DNA of 5,902 nucleotides from an uncultured Actinomycetes bacterium (lineage in GTDB: Bacteria > Actinomycetota > Actinomycetes > Nanopelagicales > Nanopelagicaceae), in NCBI GenBank assembly GCA_903907665.1, contig CAIVOW010000060.1, positions 1-5,902 on the forward strand. Reading direction: 5' to 3'. The position numbers and the translations under genes are program-made. This document shows, piece by piece, positions 1 through 5,902 of this stretch. The notes beneath the pieces are model-generated. The model was not told the origin of the DNA and did not search any database. It worked only from the letters and a program-made list of their open reading frames with translations. Position 1 is the first letter of the stretch, and every line of letters begins with the position of its first letter.

Positions 1-357
1 CCCGAGGGCGAATGGTCTATCGCTTACATCGTCCACCACCTATTTGATGCAGAGACTTACTTTGCCACTCGCTATATGAATATTTTGATTTACGAGAACC
101 CAGCAATTATTCCCTTTGATGAGGAGAAGCTACCGGCGGCACTTGCATACGAAAATCGAAGTGTTTCTGCATCACTTCAAGGCTTAGCGGGAATTCATAT
201 AGTCATGGAAGATCTTCTCTCGCACATCAGTGATGAGAAGTGGAATAGAACTGGAAACCATCCTGAACTTGGCGCAGTCACTCTTACTCAAGTTCTGGCA
301 AAGCAGACTGGCCATCTTGCAGAACACGTGCAGCAAATCAAAAAGTTGATTGCTTAG
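1..357 (+). CDS. DinB-superfamily protein (YfiT-like putative metalloenzyme), 5' end missing
   Basis: The reading frame is open from base 1 to the TAG at 355-357 and gives 118 residues; the true start lies left of the window, so the internal ATG at 76 should not be taken as the start. The visible part begins P-E-G-E-W-S-I-A-Y-I-V-H-H-L, the pattern at the first metal-binding histidine of DinB-fold proteins (a 'W-S-I ... H-H-L-D-A-E' helix). Near the end comes T-G-H-L-A-E-H-V-Q-Q-I (H105 and H109 of the visible part), the H-x3-H pair that completes the three-histidine site. DinB proteins are four-helix bundles that bind Zn or Ni; some are thiol-dependent transferases (bacillithiol or mycothiol), many are uncharacterised. 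The specific reaction cannot be read here. The gene converges on udgB with overlapping stop codons, so the two are not co-transcribed. The family call is fairly sure, the substrate unknown. Confidence 0.8.
   Translation, partial: PEGEWSIAYIVHHLFDAETYFATRYMNILIYENPAIIPFDEEKLPAALAYENRSVSASLQGLAGIHIVMEDLLSHISDEKWNRTGNHPELGAVTLTQVLAKQTGHLAEHVQQIKKLIA
333..353. other. Small imperfect hairpin at the convergent gene ends
   Basis: GCA-(a)-ATCAA, loop AAAG, TTGAT-TGC: eight pairs with one bulged A, directly before the DinB-like stop and directly after the udgB stop. It is AT-rich and has no T-run on either strand, so it is at best a weak bidirectional 3'-end structure. It lies within codons of the DinB-like gene and may be coincidental. 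Confidence 0.3.
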
Positions 358-1070
358 GCGCTCTTCTTAACCTTTGCAATAGCATCGTTCAACATCTTCT
401 CCGTTAACTTACCGGTAAAGGTGTTTTGCTGGCTCGGATGATACGAGCCAAACATTTTGCACTTCTTGCCTTTGTTATCGGTGAAATTGAATGAAGCACC
501 ATGGCTAAATTTTGGTCTCGTCGAAGGCATGGCACATCCAAGTAATTTCAAGGCGTTAAATGTTGAGTTCCACGCAAGTGAACCAAGGGCGAGAAAGCTC
601 TGAGCGGTGGGTAGCAATAGTTCAATCTCTTTGGTAAACCAATTTGAACACTCGTGCTTCTCTTCTGTGCTTGGCTTATTATCAGGAGGTGCGCAGTGAA
701 CGGCACAAGTAATTCTTACGCCAAACAACTCCTGACCATCATTAATCGATGTGCTCGTAGGAATCTTTGCTAACCCATTTTTATACAGGGCTTTATAAAG
801 CCAATCCCCTGAACTGTCACCAGTAAATATTCTTCCAGTGCGATTTGCTCCGTGAGCACCTGGAGCTAAACCAACCAGGACGATCTTGGCATTACTAGGG
901 CCGAAACCTGGAACAGGTTTTCCCCAGTAAGTTTCATTTTGGTAGGACTTACGTTTCGTAATTGCAACATCCTCGCGCCACTCAACTAAACGTGGGCAAT
1001 TAGTACATTTGATGAGGGCTTTATCTAGCAGCGGCAACGATTTAAATTGCAAGGCCCCAAGCCATTCCAT
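354..1070 (-). CDS. udgB: Family 5 (UDGb-type) uracil-DNA glycosylase with Fe-S cluster
   Basis: 238 residues. It removes uracil (and in characterised UDGb enzymes also hypoxanthine and other deaminated bases) from DNA, starting base-excision repair in the cytoplasm. Four cysteines fit the family's [4Fe-4S] ligands: C22 and C25 in C-T-N-C-P-R-L-V, then C126 in H-C-A-P-P-D-N-K-P and C141. The active-site motif 1 is G-L-A-P-G-A-H-G-A-N-R-T-G-R (67-80), followed by F-T-G-D-x-S-G-D-W-L. Motif 2 is G-S-Y-H-P-S-Q-Q-N-T-F-T-G (208-220) with the leucine-loop histidine H211. As in other UDGb proteins, the classic Asp/Asn of motif 1 is absent. Length is normal. The ATG at 1070 overlaps the end of ppx by 29 bases, implying translational coupling; the Shine-Dalgarno (GGATGG) is weak, and TTG codons at 1052 and 1037 are alternatives that would still keep all cysteines. 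The stop overlaps the stop of the convergent DinB-like gene. Confidence 0.93.
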   Translation of the reverse strand: MEWLGALQFKSLPLLDKALIKCTNCPRLVEWREDVAITKRKSYQNETYWGKPVPGFGPSNAKIVLVGLAPGAHGANRTGRIFTGDSSGDWLYKALYKNGLAKIPTSTSINDGQELFGVRITCAVHCAPPDNKPSTEEKHECSNWFTKEIELLLPTAQSFLALGSLAWNSTFNALKLLGCAMPSTRPKFSHGASFNFTDNKGKKCKMFGSYHPSQQNTFTGKLTEKMLNDAIAKVKKSA

Positions 1071-1953
1071 CCAAAATATCTGACTCTGAGGCTACAAATT
1101 CTAAAGCTCCGGTAAGTTTCATGACTCGGGAAAGAACAAGGGCTCCTGAAGTAATAACATCAACGCGACCTGGGTGCATATAACCAAGTGCTGAAATTTG
1201 CTCACGATTCATCGATTGAAACATATGAGCTACTTCATGAACTTTCGCTGCAGAAATATGTGAGAGGTGAATCGCGTAACGATCATAAGTAGCAAGGTTT
1301 AGCGCTGCAGCAGCGACAGTGGTTGCTGTTCCTGCAACGGCGACCAGAGTTTGAGCTTGTGAAAACGGCACAGTTAATCCGGCATCTTTAATTGCTTCAT
1401 CAATATCAATGGTGGCAGCAGCTAATTGTTCTAATGAAGGTGGTTGATGAGTCAGGTGGCGCTCTGACATTCGCACACAGCCAATGTTGACACTCTTAGC
1501 GTTTTCTACACCCGAAGTCCCTAGGACAAACTCGGTAGATCCTCCCCCGATATCAACGACTAGGAAGGGTCCATCTGCTGGCAGCAATTCCTTAGTGGCA
1601 CCCATGAAAGAGAGCGCCGCTTCTTCGGTACCAGGAATCACCTCTGGTTCAATTCCAAGAATCTCTCGAACTCCATCAATAAATAGATGCCGATTACTTG
1701 CATCACGTGTGGCACTCGTGGCGCAGAAGCGAATACGTTCAACGCCTTTGGCTGCAATCACTTCTGCAAATTTTTTCGTAGCAAGTAGCGTGCGCGAAAT
1801 AGCATCTGGATCAAATTGGCCTGTTTTATCTACCCCTTGACCTAATCGGACAATTTCCATGTCACGTGAGACTTCACGAAAGTTACTTCCGCTTACATCT
1901 GCGATTAATAGTCGAATAGAATTTGTACCGCAATCAATAGCCGCTACTCGCAT
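1042..1953 (-). CDS. ppx: Ppx/GppA-family exopolyphosphatase / pppGpp phosphatase
   Basis: 303 residues from the chosen start. Members of this actin-fold (ASKHA) family cut terminal phosphate from polyphosphate and/or convert pppGpp to ppGpp. Visible motifs in order: phosphate-1 loop A-I-D-C-G-T-N-S-I-R-L-L (5-16); C-A-T-S-A-T-R-D-A (77-85); the catalytic glutamate region I-P-G-T-E-E-A (106-112); phosphate-2 loop V-D-I-G-G-G-S-T-E (133-141); A-V-A-G-T-A-T-T-V (205-213); and the C-terminal M-H-P-G-R-V-D-V-I and S-E-S-D-I-L-D-G-M. It is the short, two-lobe form (about 300 residues) usual in actinobacteria, without the C-terminal HD-like domain of the long E. coli enzyme. I chose ATG 1953 because GGAG lies 5 bases upstream and the protein then starts M-R-V-A-A-I-D, as relatives do; ATG 1971 adds six residues and has no Shine-Dalgarno. 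The start overlaps the DUF501 gene by 10 bases. The position beside DUF501, ftsB and eno matches mycobacterial ppx2. Polyphosphate versus pppGpp preference cannot be told. Confidence 0.94.
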   Translation of the reverse strand: MRVAAIDCGTNSIRLLIADVSGSNFREVSRDMEIVRLGQGVDKTGQFDPDAISRTLLATKKFAEVIAAKGVERIRFCATSATRDASNRHLFIDGVREILGIEPEVIPGTEEAALSFMGATKELLPADGPFLVVDIGGGSTEFVLGTSGVENAKSVNIGCVRMSERHLTHQPPSLEQLAAATIDIDEAIKDAGLTVPFSQAQTLVAVAGTATTVAAAALNLATYDRYAIHLSHISAAKVHEVAHMFQSMNREQISALGYMHPGRVDVITSGALVLSRVMKLTGALEFVASESDILDGMAWGLAI

Positions 1954-2435
1954 GGATTCTCCAACCACCATTGAGGGAGCGCGGCAAGCGCTTCATCTCC
2001 GAATGGATTGATATCAGGGCCTGCTCCAAGAGAATGAGCAACGAGTGAATGTAAGCACTTCACGCGAGTCGGCATTCCACCTGCGCTAACGTTCTCGACT
2101 TCTGAAACATCAATGCCCAGAGCAGTCCTTGCTGCTATGTAATCGTCATGCGCTGCTAAATATTTCCCGGCAAGTTCATGATCGGTGGCTAAGCGATCCT
2201 GCATCTGCATCATCATCCCTGTTGTTTCAAGAGTAGAAATAGCTCCCGTCAGCCTTGGGCACGTTGCATAATAAAAAGTTGGGAATGGAGTTCCATCAGA
2301 AAGTCGCGGTGGTGTTTCAACAACGGCTGGTTTGCCGCATGGGCAACGATAGGCAATCGCGTGAACGTCGCGAGGGGTACGTCCTAATTGAATCTGGATT
2401 GCATCCAGGTCCGCCTGAGTTGGTTTTTCGCTCAT
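1944..2435 (-). CDS. DUF501 family protein, function unknown
   Basis: 163 residues from ATG 2435. It matches the actinobacterial DUF501 family by its opening Q-L-G-R-T-P-R-D-V (16-24), the block Y-R-C-P-C-G-K-P-A-V-V-E-T-P-P-R-L (29-45), D-G-T-P-F-P-T-F-Y-Y-A-T-C-P-R (47-61), a helical middle rich in Met and Gln (73-80), and M-P-T-R-V-K-C-L-H-S-L-V-A-H-S-L-G-A-G (121-139). C31, C33, C59, C127 and nearby H129 and H134 could form a metal site (inference). There is no signal peptide or membrane segment, so it is presumably cytoplasmic. The start 10 bases after the ftsB stop gives the usual N-terminus; an in-frame ATG at 2480 would add 15 untypical residues and overlap ftsB by 35 bases. A GAG 9 bases upstream is a modest Shine-Dalgarno. 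It sits between ftsB and ppx, as in mycobacteria, and overlaps ppx by 10 bases. The biochemical role is not known to me. Confidence 0.88.
   Translation of the reverse strand: MSEKPTQADLDAIQIQLGRTPRDVHAIAYRCPCGKPAVVETPPRLSDGTPFPTFYYATCPRLTGAISTLETTGMMMQMQDRLATDHELAGKYLAAHDDYIAARTALGIDVSEVENVSAGGMPTRVKCLHSLVAHSLGAGPDINPFGDEALAALPQWWLENPCE
1959..1962 (-). promoter_or_regulatory. Ribosome binding site that decides the ppx start
   Basis: GGAG on the minus strand, 5 bases upstream of ATG 1953 and inside the last codons of the DUF501 gene. The alternative ATG at 1971 has only CGCTCCCTCA in front of it, so the internal start is favoured. Confidence 0.7.
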
Positions 2436-2445
2436 AAGTGATTTC

Positions 2446-2832
2446 TCATGGGCTTTGATTCGTGGCGGTGATGGAAGCAATCACTTTGGAATACCAAGGA
2501 ATTCCAGCTGGAATATTTCCAGCAATCGGAGCTGCTGGTGCATTTGGGTCTTTGGTAACTGAATCAGGTGCACCTAAAACAATATATTGGCGTTCACCTG
2601 GATATACATAATGCAGCCGAGAACGGGCTTGCGCTGCTACGTAGGCGGGATCATTCCACTGAGCCAAACTTAATGCTGCCTTTTTCAAAGTAGCCTGACT
2701 ATCGTGAAGTTGAGCGCTCAGCGCATTGATTTGAGCTCGTTGCGTAAAATAACGCTGTAGCGGTGGCGCCAGTGTTACTCCAAGAATAAGGAGAACAGTC
2801 GCAACTGCGAGTGTTCTCCCTCCCTTAGTCAT
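2446..2832 (-). CDS. ftsB: FtsB/DivIC-type septum formation initiator protein
   Basis: 128 residues. A short basic cytoplasmic start (M-T-K-G-G-R) is followed by one membrane helix (about residues 7-25), then a coiled-coil-prone stretch (about 28-57, with spaced L/I/A and many Q) on the outer face. Next comes the family block W-N-D-P-A-Y-V-A-A-Q-A-R-S-R-L (59-73) with V-Y-P-G-E-R-Q-Y-I-V-L-G (76-87), a Pro/Ala linker, and a terminal P-W-Y-S-K-V-I-A-S-I motif seen in actinobacterial homologues. The protein is a bitopic member of the divisome that in well-studied bacteria works with FtsL/FtsQ to activate septal peptidoglycan synthesis. ATG 2832 is effectively forced: the eno stop lies in the same frame 18 bases upstream, with no start codon between. 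There is no convincing Shine-Dalgarno before it, so translation may be coupled to eno. A near-perfect inverted repeat covers codons 5-15 (see separate entry). Confidence 0.9.
   Translation of the reverse strand: MTKGGRTLAVATVLLILGVTLAPPLQRYFTQRAQINALSAQLHDSQATLKKAALSLAQWNDPAYVAAQARSRLHYVYPGERQYIVLGAPDSVTKDPNAPAAPIAGNIPAGIPWYSKVIASITATNQSP
2790..2819 (-). repeat. Near-perfect 30-base inverted repeat (hairpin) in the 5' coding part of ftsB
   Basis: On the minus strand the arms read GGAGAACA-c-TCGCA and TGCGA-c-TGTTCTCC, separated by two bases. Thirteen of fourteen arm positions pair, with a single C/C mismatch. In RNA the stem would start 13 bases downstream of the ftsB ATG, and the loop would be about four bases after the innermost pair opens. 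The left arm includes the second half of a GGGAGGGAG tract (2816-2824) that resembles a Shine-Dalgarno but has no in-frame start codon at a useful distance. There is no T-run after the stem, so it is not a standard intrinsic terminator. The pairing is seen directly; any function is inference. Confidence 0.6.
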
Positions 2833-2850
2833 CTGGAATCTTTGGCTAAC

Positions 2851-4221
<1,371 letters not shown>

Positions 4222-4902
4222 TTATCCGGTAATGGAGTTGGCCTCGTGAGCGTGGATTCGTTCGATATACGCTTTGGTAGCTGCTCTTAGTGCTGCTTCA
4301 GGGTCGATTCCCGCCTCTTGGATTTGGTTTATCAGGCCCAAAAGAATCCCACCGGCCGCTTCCTCGGTCATGTGCGGATCTAGAACGAGTGGATTTAAAG
4401 TCGGAATTTCATGACCGTATTTCTTTGCGCGATAAAGAATTTTTGCAGCTAGCGGAAGTGCTGGCTGCCCAAGTGGAACTCCATCGGTTGCGGATGTACG
4501 CCCTTTTTCCTCTTTTTTGATTGCTTCCCAATTTTCGAGGACTTCTCCGCTACCAGTTACGACTACATCCCCAAACACATGAGGATGGCGGCGGATTAAT
4601 TTATCTGCAACACCTTTGGCAACTTCCTCTATGCCAAATGGCTCATCTGCTGCCTCTTCAGTCTCCTCTGCCAAGCGAGCATGGAAGAAAACTTGAAGCA
4701 GAACATCACCTAGCTCCTCTCGCATTTCTGCGCGATCGCCTTTTTCTACTGCATCTATAAATTCATAAGACTCCTCAAGCAGGTACTTCAGAAGAGTTTC
4801 GTGAGTTTGCTCGGCATCCCATGGGCAACCTCCAGGTGATCGCAGCCGATCCATCGTCGCACGAAGGCGCTCAAGCTGTGATTCGTACTGCTCTTCCCCC
4901 AT
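4222..4902 (-). CDS. mazG: MazG nucleoside triphosphate pyrophosphohydrolase
   Basis: 226 residues from ATG 4902. MazG all-alpha NTP pyrophosphohydrolases hydrolyse (d)NTPs to NMP and PPi, clear non-canonical nucleotides and can affect (p)ppGpp levels. The N-terminal domain is complete: L-R-S-P-G-G-C-P-W-D-A-E-Q-T-H (20-34), the metal motif Y-L-L-E-E-S-Y-E (40-47) and E-E-L-G-D-V-L-L-Q-V-F-F-H-A (62-75), then K-L-I-R-R-H-P-H-V-F-G-D (101-112) and the linker N-W-E-A-I-K-K-E-E-K (124-133). The second half keeps P-A-L-P-L-A-A-K (147-154) and G-I-D-P-E-A-A-L-R-A-A (198-208), but its metal motif is reduced to E-E-A-A-G-G-I-L-L (180-188), so it is probably catalytically silent. The start lies 5 bases after the lipoprotein stop with little Shine-Dalgarno, so translation is probably coupled. 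An upstream extension in the same frame encodes cysteine-rich, untypical sequence overlapping the lipoprotein gene and was discarded. Confidence 0.95.
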   Translation of the reverse strand: MGEEQYESQLERLRATMDRLRSPGGCPWDAEQTHETLLKYLLEESYEFIDAVEKGDRAEMREELGDVLLQVFFHARLAEETEEAADEPFGIEEVAKGVADKLIRRHPHVFGDVVVTGSGEVLENWEAIKKEEKGRTSATDGVPLGQPALPLAAKILYRAKKYGHEIPTLNPLVLDPHMTEEAAGGILLGLINQIQEAGIDPEAALRAATKAYIERIHAHEANSITG

Positions 4903-4907
4903 AAGAA

Positions 4908-5525
4908 TTATTTCGTTACAGAGCCGGCAGCTAGCGGAGCAGCAACAATAGTTGCTCGCGCTGAGTCCCAATATCCGTAACGAGGGTTAACAATCACATT
5001 AAGTTTAGCGGCCTCATCGGAGACAAGTTTTTGCTCGGCGGCTGTTACATCGGCAGCGGCTATTCCACTTGCAGCTAAAATTTTGCTGATTTTTGATGAA
5101 AGTAAGTAAGTGTGGAAATACTTCTGAAGATTCTTTGGTGCAATCTGCGCGTTGACCATCGCCGATGGCAAATTAGCTGCGCCACCTACCTGAGCCGTTA
5201 CATTTCTAATCTCAGTCGCTATTTCCGCATCGGTGACAACAATTTTATTTTTGGTACCGATTGCATCAAGAATTGATGAGATAACAAAGAAAGTAACTTG
5301 GCTTCTATTGAGCGCCTCGCCAGTGTCTAAATTCATGCCATTTGTTGTGACTTTTGCCCGCTCGGCCATTATTTCAGTCACCGTAGTTTGTACATCTGAA
5401 ATCGAAATTGATTTTGACCCAACGGTCGCCGCAGAAATAATTGGCGTACAAGCAGTAAGCAGAACCAGAAGTCCAACAATTGAAACTGCTGCAATTTTCT
5501 TCTTCACATCAAAGGTCTTAATCAA
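4908..5525 (-). CDS. SurA N-terminal-domain-like lipoprotein
   Basis: 205 residues from TTG 5525. The N-terminus has a lysine cluster K-K-K (8-10), a hydrophobic run (11-23) and the lipobox L-T-A-C (23-26), so it should be lipid-anchored on the outer face of the cytoplasmic membrane, with about 180 mature residues. The mature start A-A-T-V-G-S-K-S-I-S-I-S-D-V resembles the SurA_N beginning ('A-V-V-G-x-x-x-I-x-x-x-D-L'). The rest is mostly helical and ends with N-P-R-Y-G-Y-W-D, a motif typical of actinobacterial SurA_N lipoproteins found next to mfd and mazG. No parvulin-type peptidyl-prolyl isomerase domain follows, so a chaperone-like role is only inference. The TTG start is chosen because GGAG lies 6 bases upstream; an upstream in-frame TTG at 5570 would overlap mfd by 32 bases and put charged residues before the signal. 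It starts 13 bases after mfd and ends 5 bases before mazG, consistent with one operon. Confidence 0.83.
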   Translation of the reverse strand: MIKTFDVKKKIAAVSIVGLLVLLTACTPIISAATVGSKSISISDVQTTVTEIMAERAKVTTNGMNLDTGEALNRSQVTFFVISSILDAIGTKNKIVVTDAEIATEIRNVTAQVGGAANLPSAMVNAQIAPKNLQKYFHTYLLSSKISKILAASGIAAADVTAAEQKLVSDEAAKLNVIVNPRYGYWDSARATIVAAPLAAGSVTK

Positions 5526-5531
5526 AACTAG

Positions 5532-5535
5532 CTCC
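5532..5535 (-). promoter_or_regulatory. Ribosome binding site selecting a TTG start
   Basis: GGAG on the minus strand in the 13-base gap after the mfd stop, 6 bases before TTG 5525. This is what decides the start of the lipoprotein gene, since the nearby GTG at codon 7 lacks such a site. Confidence 0.7.
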
Positions 5536-5538
5536 GTT

Positions 5539-5902
5539 TCACTTATTAAATACGGTCTTGAGCACATCAAGGGCCCAGGACAGGGTTGAAGTATCCCCTA
5601 CATCCGAGGCTTCTTGCGAACCGGGATGAAGGCTTATTTGGGTGCTTTTAGCCACCATTACTGACTTGGTAGCCGCCTTGATGAGCGTTCCGGGAAAGAC
5701 TCGCAATGTTCGAACCTGGGCTGACTCTGGCATCACCACAGGAGCTAACTTCAAATACTTTCCTTGTAAAACCACTTCGGTCAGACCCAGGCTCTTAGCA
5801 AATGTTCTAAGTTGCGCCACGGCGATCAGATTTTTTGCTGGCTCAGGCATCGTCCCAAAGCGATCTTCTAACTCTTCAACGATTGCATCAAGTCCTTTTT
5901 CA
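5539..5902 (-). CDS. mfd: Transcription-repair coupling factor Mfd, C-terminal end only
   Basis: The frame is open from the right edge of the window to TGA 5539-5541, giving 120 codons; the rest of this roughly 1,100-residue protein lies beyond the window. The ATG at 5850 is internal, not a start. The first visible residues, E-E-L-E-D-R-F-G-T-M-P-E-P-A-K-N-L, are the characteristic opening of the TRCF C-terminal domain (D7), followed by A-V-A-Q-L-R, L-G-L-T-E-V-V-L-Q-G-K-Y-L and the actinobacterial-style P-E-S-A-Q-V-R-T-L-R-V-F-P-G-T-L-I-K. In Mfd this domain contacts the UvrA-binding domain and keeps the protein in an auto-inhibited state until it meets stalled RNA polymerase. The helicase motifs and the RNA polymerase-binding part are not visible here. 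It is the most upstream gene of the minus-strand row, and its neighbours (lipoprotein, mazG) fit the usual actinobacterial order. Confidence 0.92.
   Translation of the reverse strand, partial: EKGLDAIVEELEDRFGTMPEPAKNLIAVAQLRTFAKSLGLTEVVLQGKYLKLAPVVMPESAQVRTLRVFPGTLIKAATKSVMVAKSTQISLHPGSQEASDVGDTSTLSWALDVLKTVFNK

Noticed and set aside
76..357. ATG 76 as start of a complete small gene
   Set aside because: The frame is open to base 1, and the upstream 25 codons encode the conserved W-S-I-x-x-I-V-H-H-L segment of DinB proteins, so the gene is cut by the window edge.
1484..1840. Open frame of 118 codons on the plus strand opposite ppx
   Set aside because: It lies wholly inside a gene with complete family motifs, has low-complexity Ser/Arg-rich sequence, no Shine-Dalgarno and no recognisable domain.
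2501..2514. 14-base perfect palindrome ATTCCAGCTGGAAT beside GGAATTCC
   Set aside because: It encodes the near-repeated peptide N-I-P-A-G-I-P near the end of ftsB; it is short and explained by codon reuse, with no nearby start or promoter.
2790..2819. LexA (SOS) box, because GAAC and GTTC half-sites occur in the palindrome
   Set aside because: The GAAC and GTTC halves are about 16 bases apart, whereas the actinobacterial SOS box needs a four-base spacer.
5233..5589. Plus-strand open frame of 118 codons opposite the lipoprotein gene and the mfd end
   Set aside because: It is a mirror of the true coding strand; it crosses two real genes and shows no family features.

Overview
The window looks like a conserved, vertically inherited block of an actinobacterial chromosome. 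The gene order on the minus strand is mfd (C-terminal end only), a SurA_N-like lipoprotein, mazG, eno, ftsB/divIC, a DUF501 gene, ppx and udgB. The mfd-mazG-eno-ftsB-DUF501-ppx order is the one known from Mycobacterium and Streptomyces relatives. The base composition is unusually low in GC for an actinobacterium (roughly mid-40s % by eye), the proteins are rich in lysine, and genes are packed with overlaps or gaps of 5-18 bases. This suggests a small, streamlined genome such as a freshwater acI-type (Nanopelagicales-like) actinobacterium; that placement is inference from style, not a database match.

Layout. Bases 1-357 (+) hold the 3' part of a DinB-superfamily protein that runs in from the left edge. 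Everything else is on the minus strand and is read from right to left. At 5902-5539 is the end of mfd. The lipoprotein follows 13 bases later (5525-4908, TTG start with a good Shine-Dalgarno), and mazG 5 bases after that (4902-4222). A 93-base gap (4129-4221) is the only intergenic space of any size; it carries the strong ribosome binding site of eno and AT-rich promoter-like hexamers. Then eno (4128-2851, GTG start), ftsB (2832-2446), DUF501 (2435-1944), ppx (1953-1042) and udgB (1070-354) follow as a tight string that probably shares transcripts. udgB and the DinB-like gene converge, and their stop codons overlap.

How the genes fit together. Three products serve genome integrity: Mfd (transcription-coupled repair), MazG (removal of aberrant or excess NTPs) and a family-5 uracil-DNA glycosylase. 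Enolase is central glycolysis. FtsB/DivIC belongs to the division complex. Ppx/GppA handles polyphosphate and/or pppGpp. The DUF501 protein and the lipoprotein are conserved residents of this neighbourhood without a settled role.

I found no mobile element, RNA gene, CRISPR array or defence system. The most unusual sequence structure is a near-perfect 30-base inverted repeat just inside the start of ftsB, which hides a purine-rich Shine-Dalgarno-like tract while no good Shine-Dalgarno precedes the start codon. No stretch of 300 bases is without a gene.
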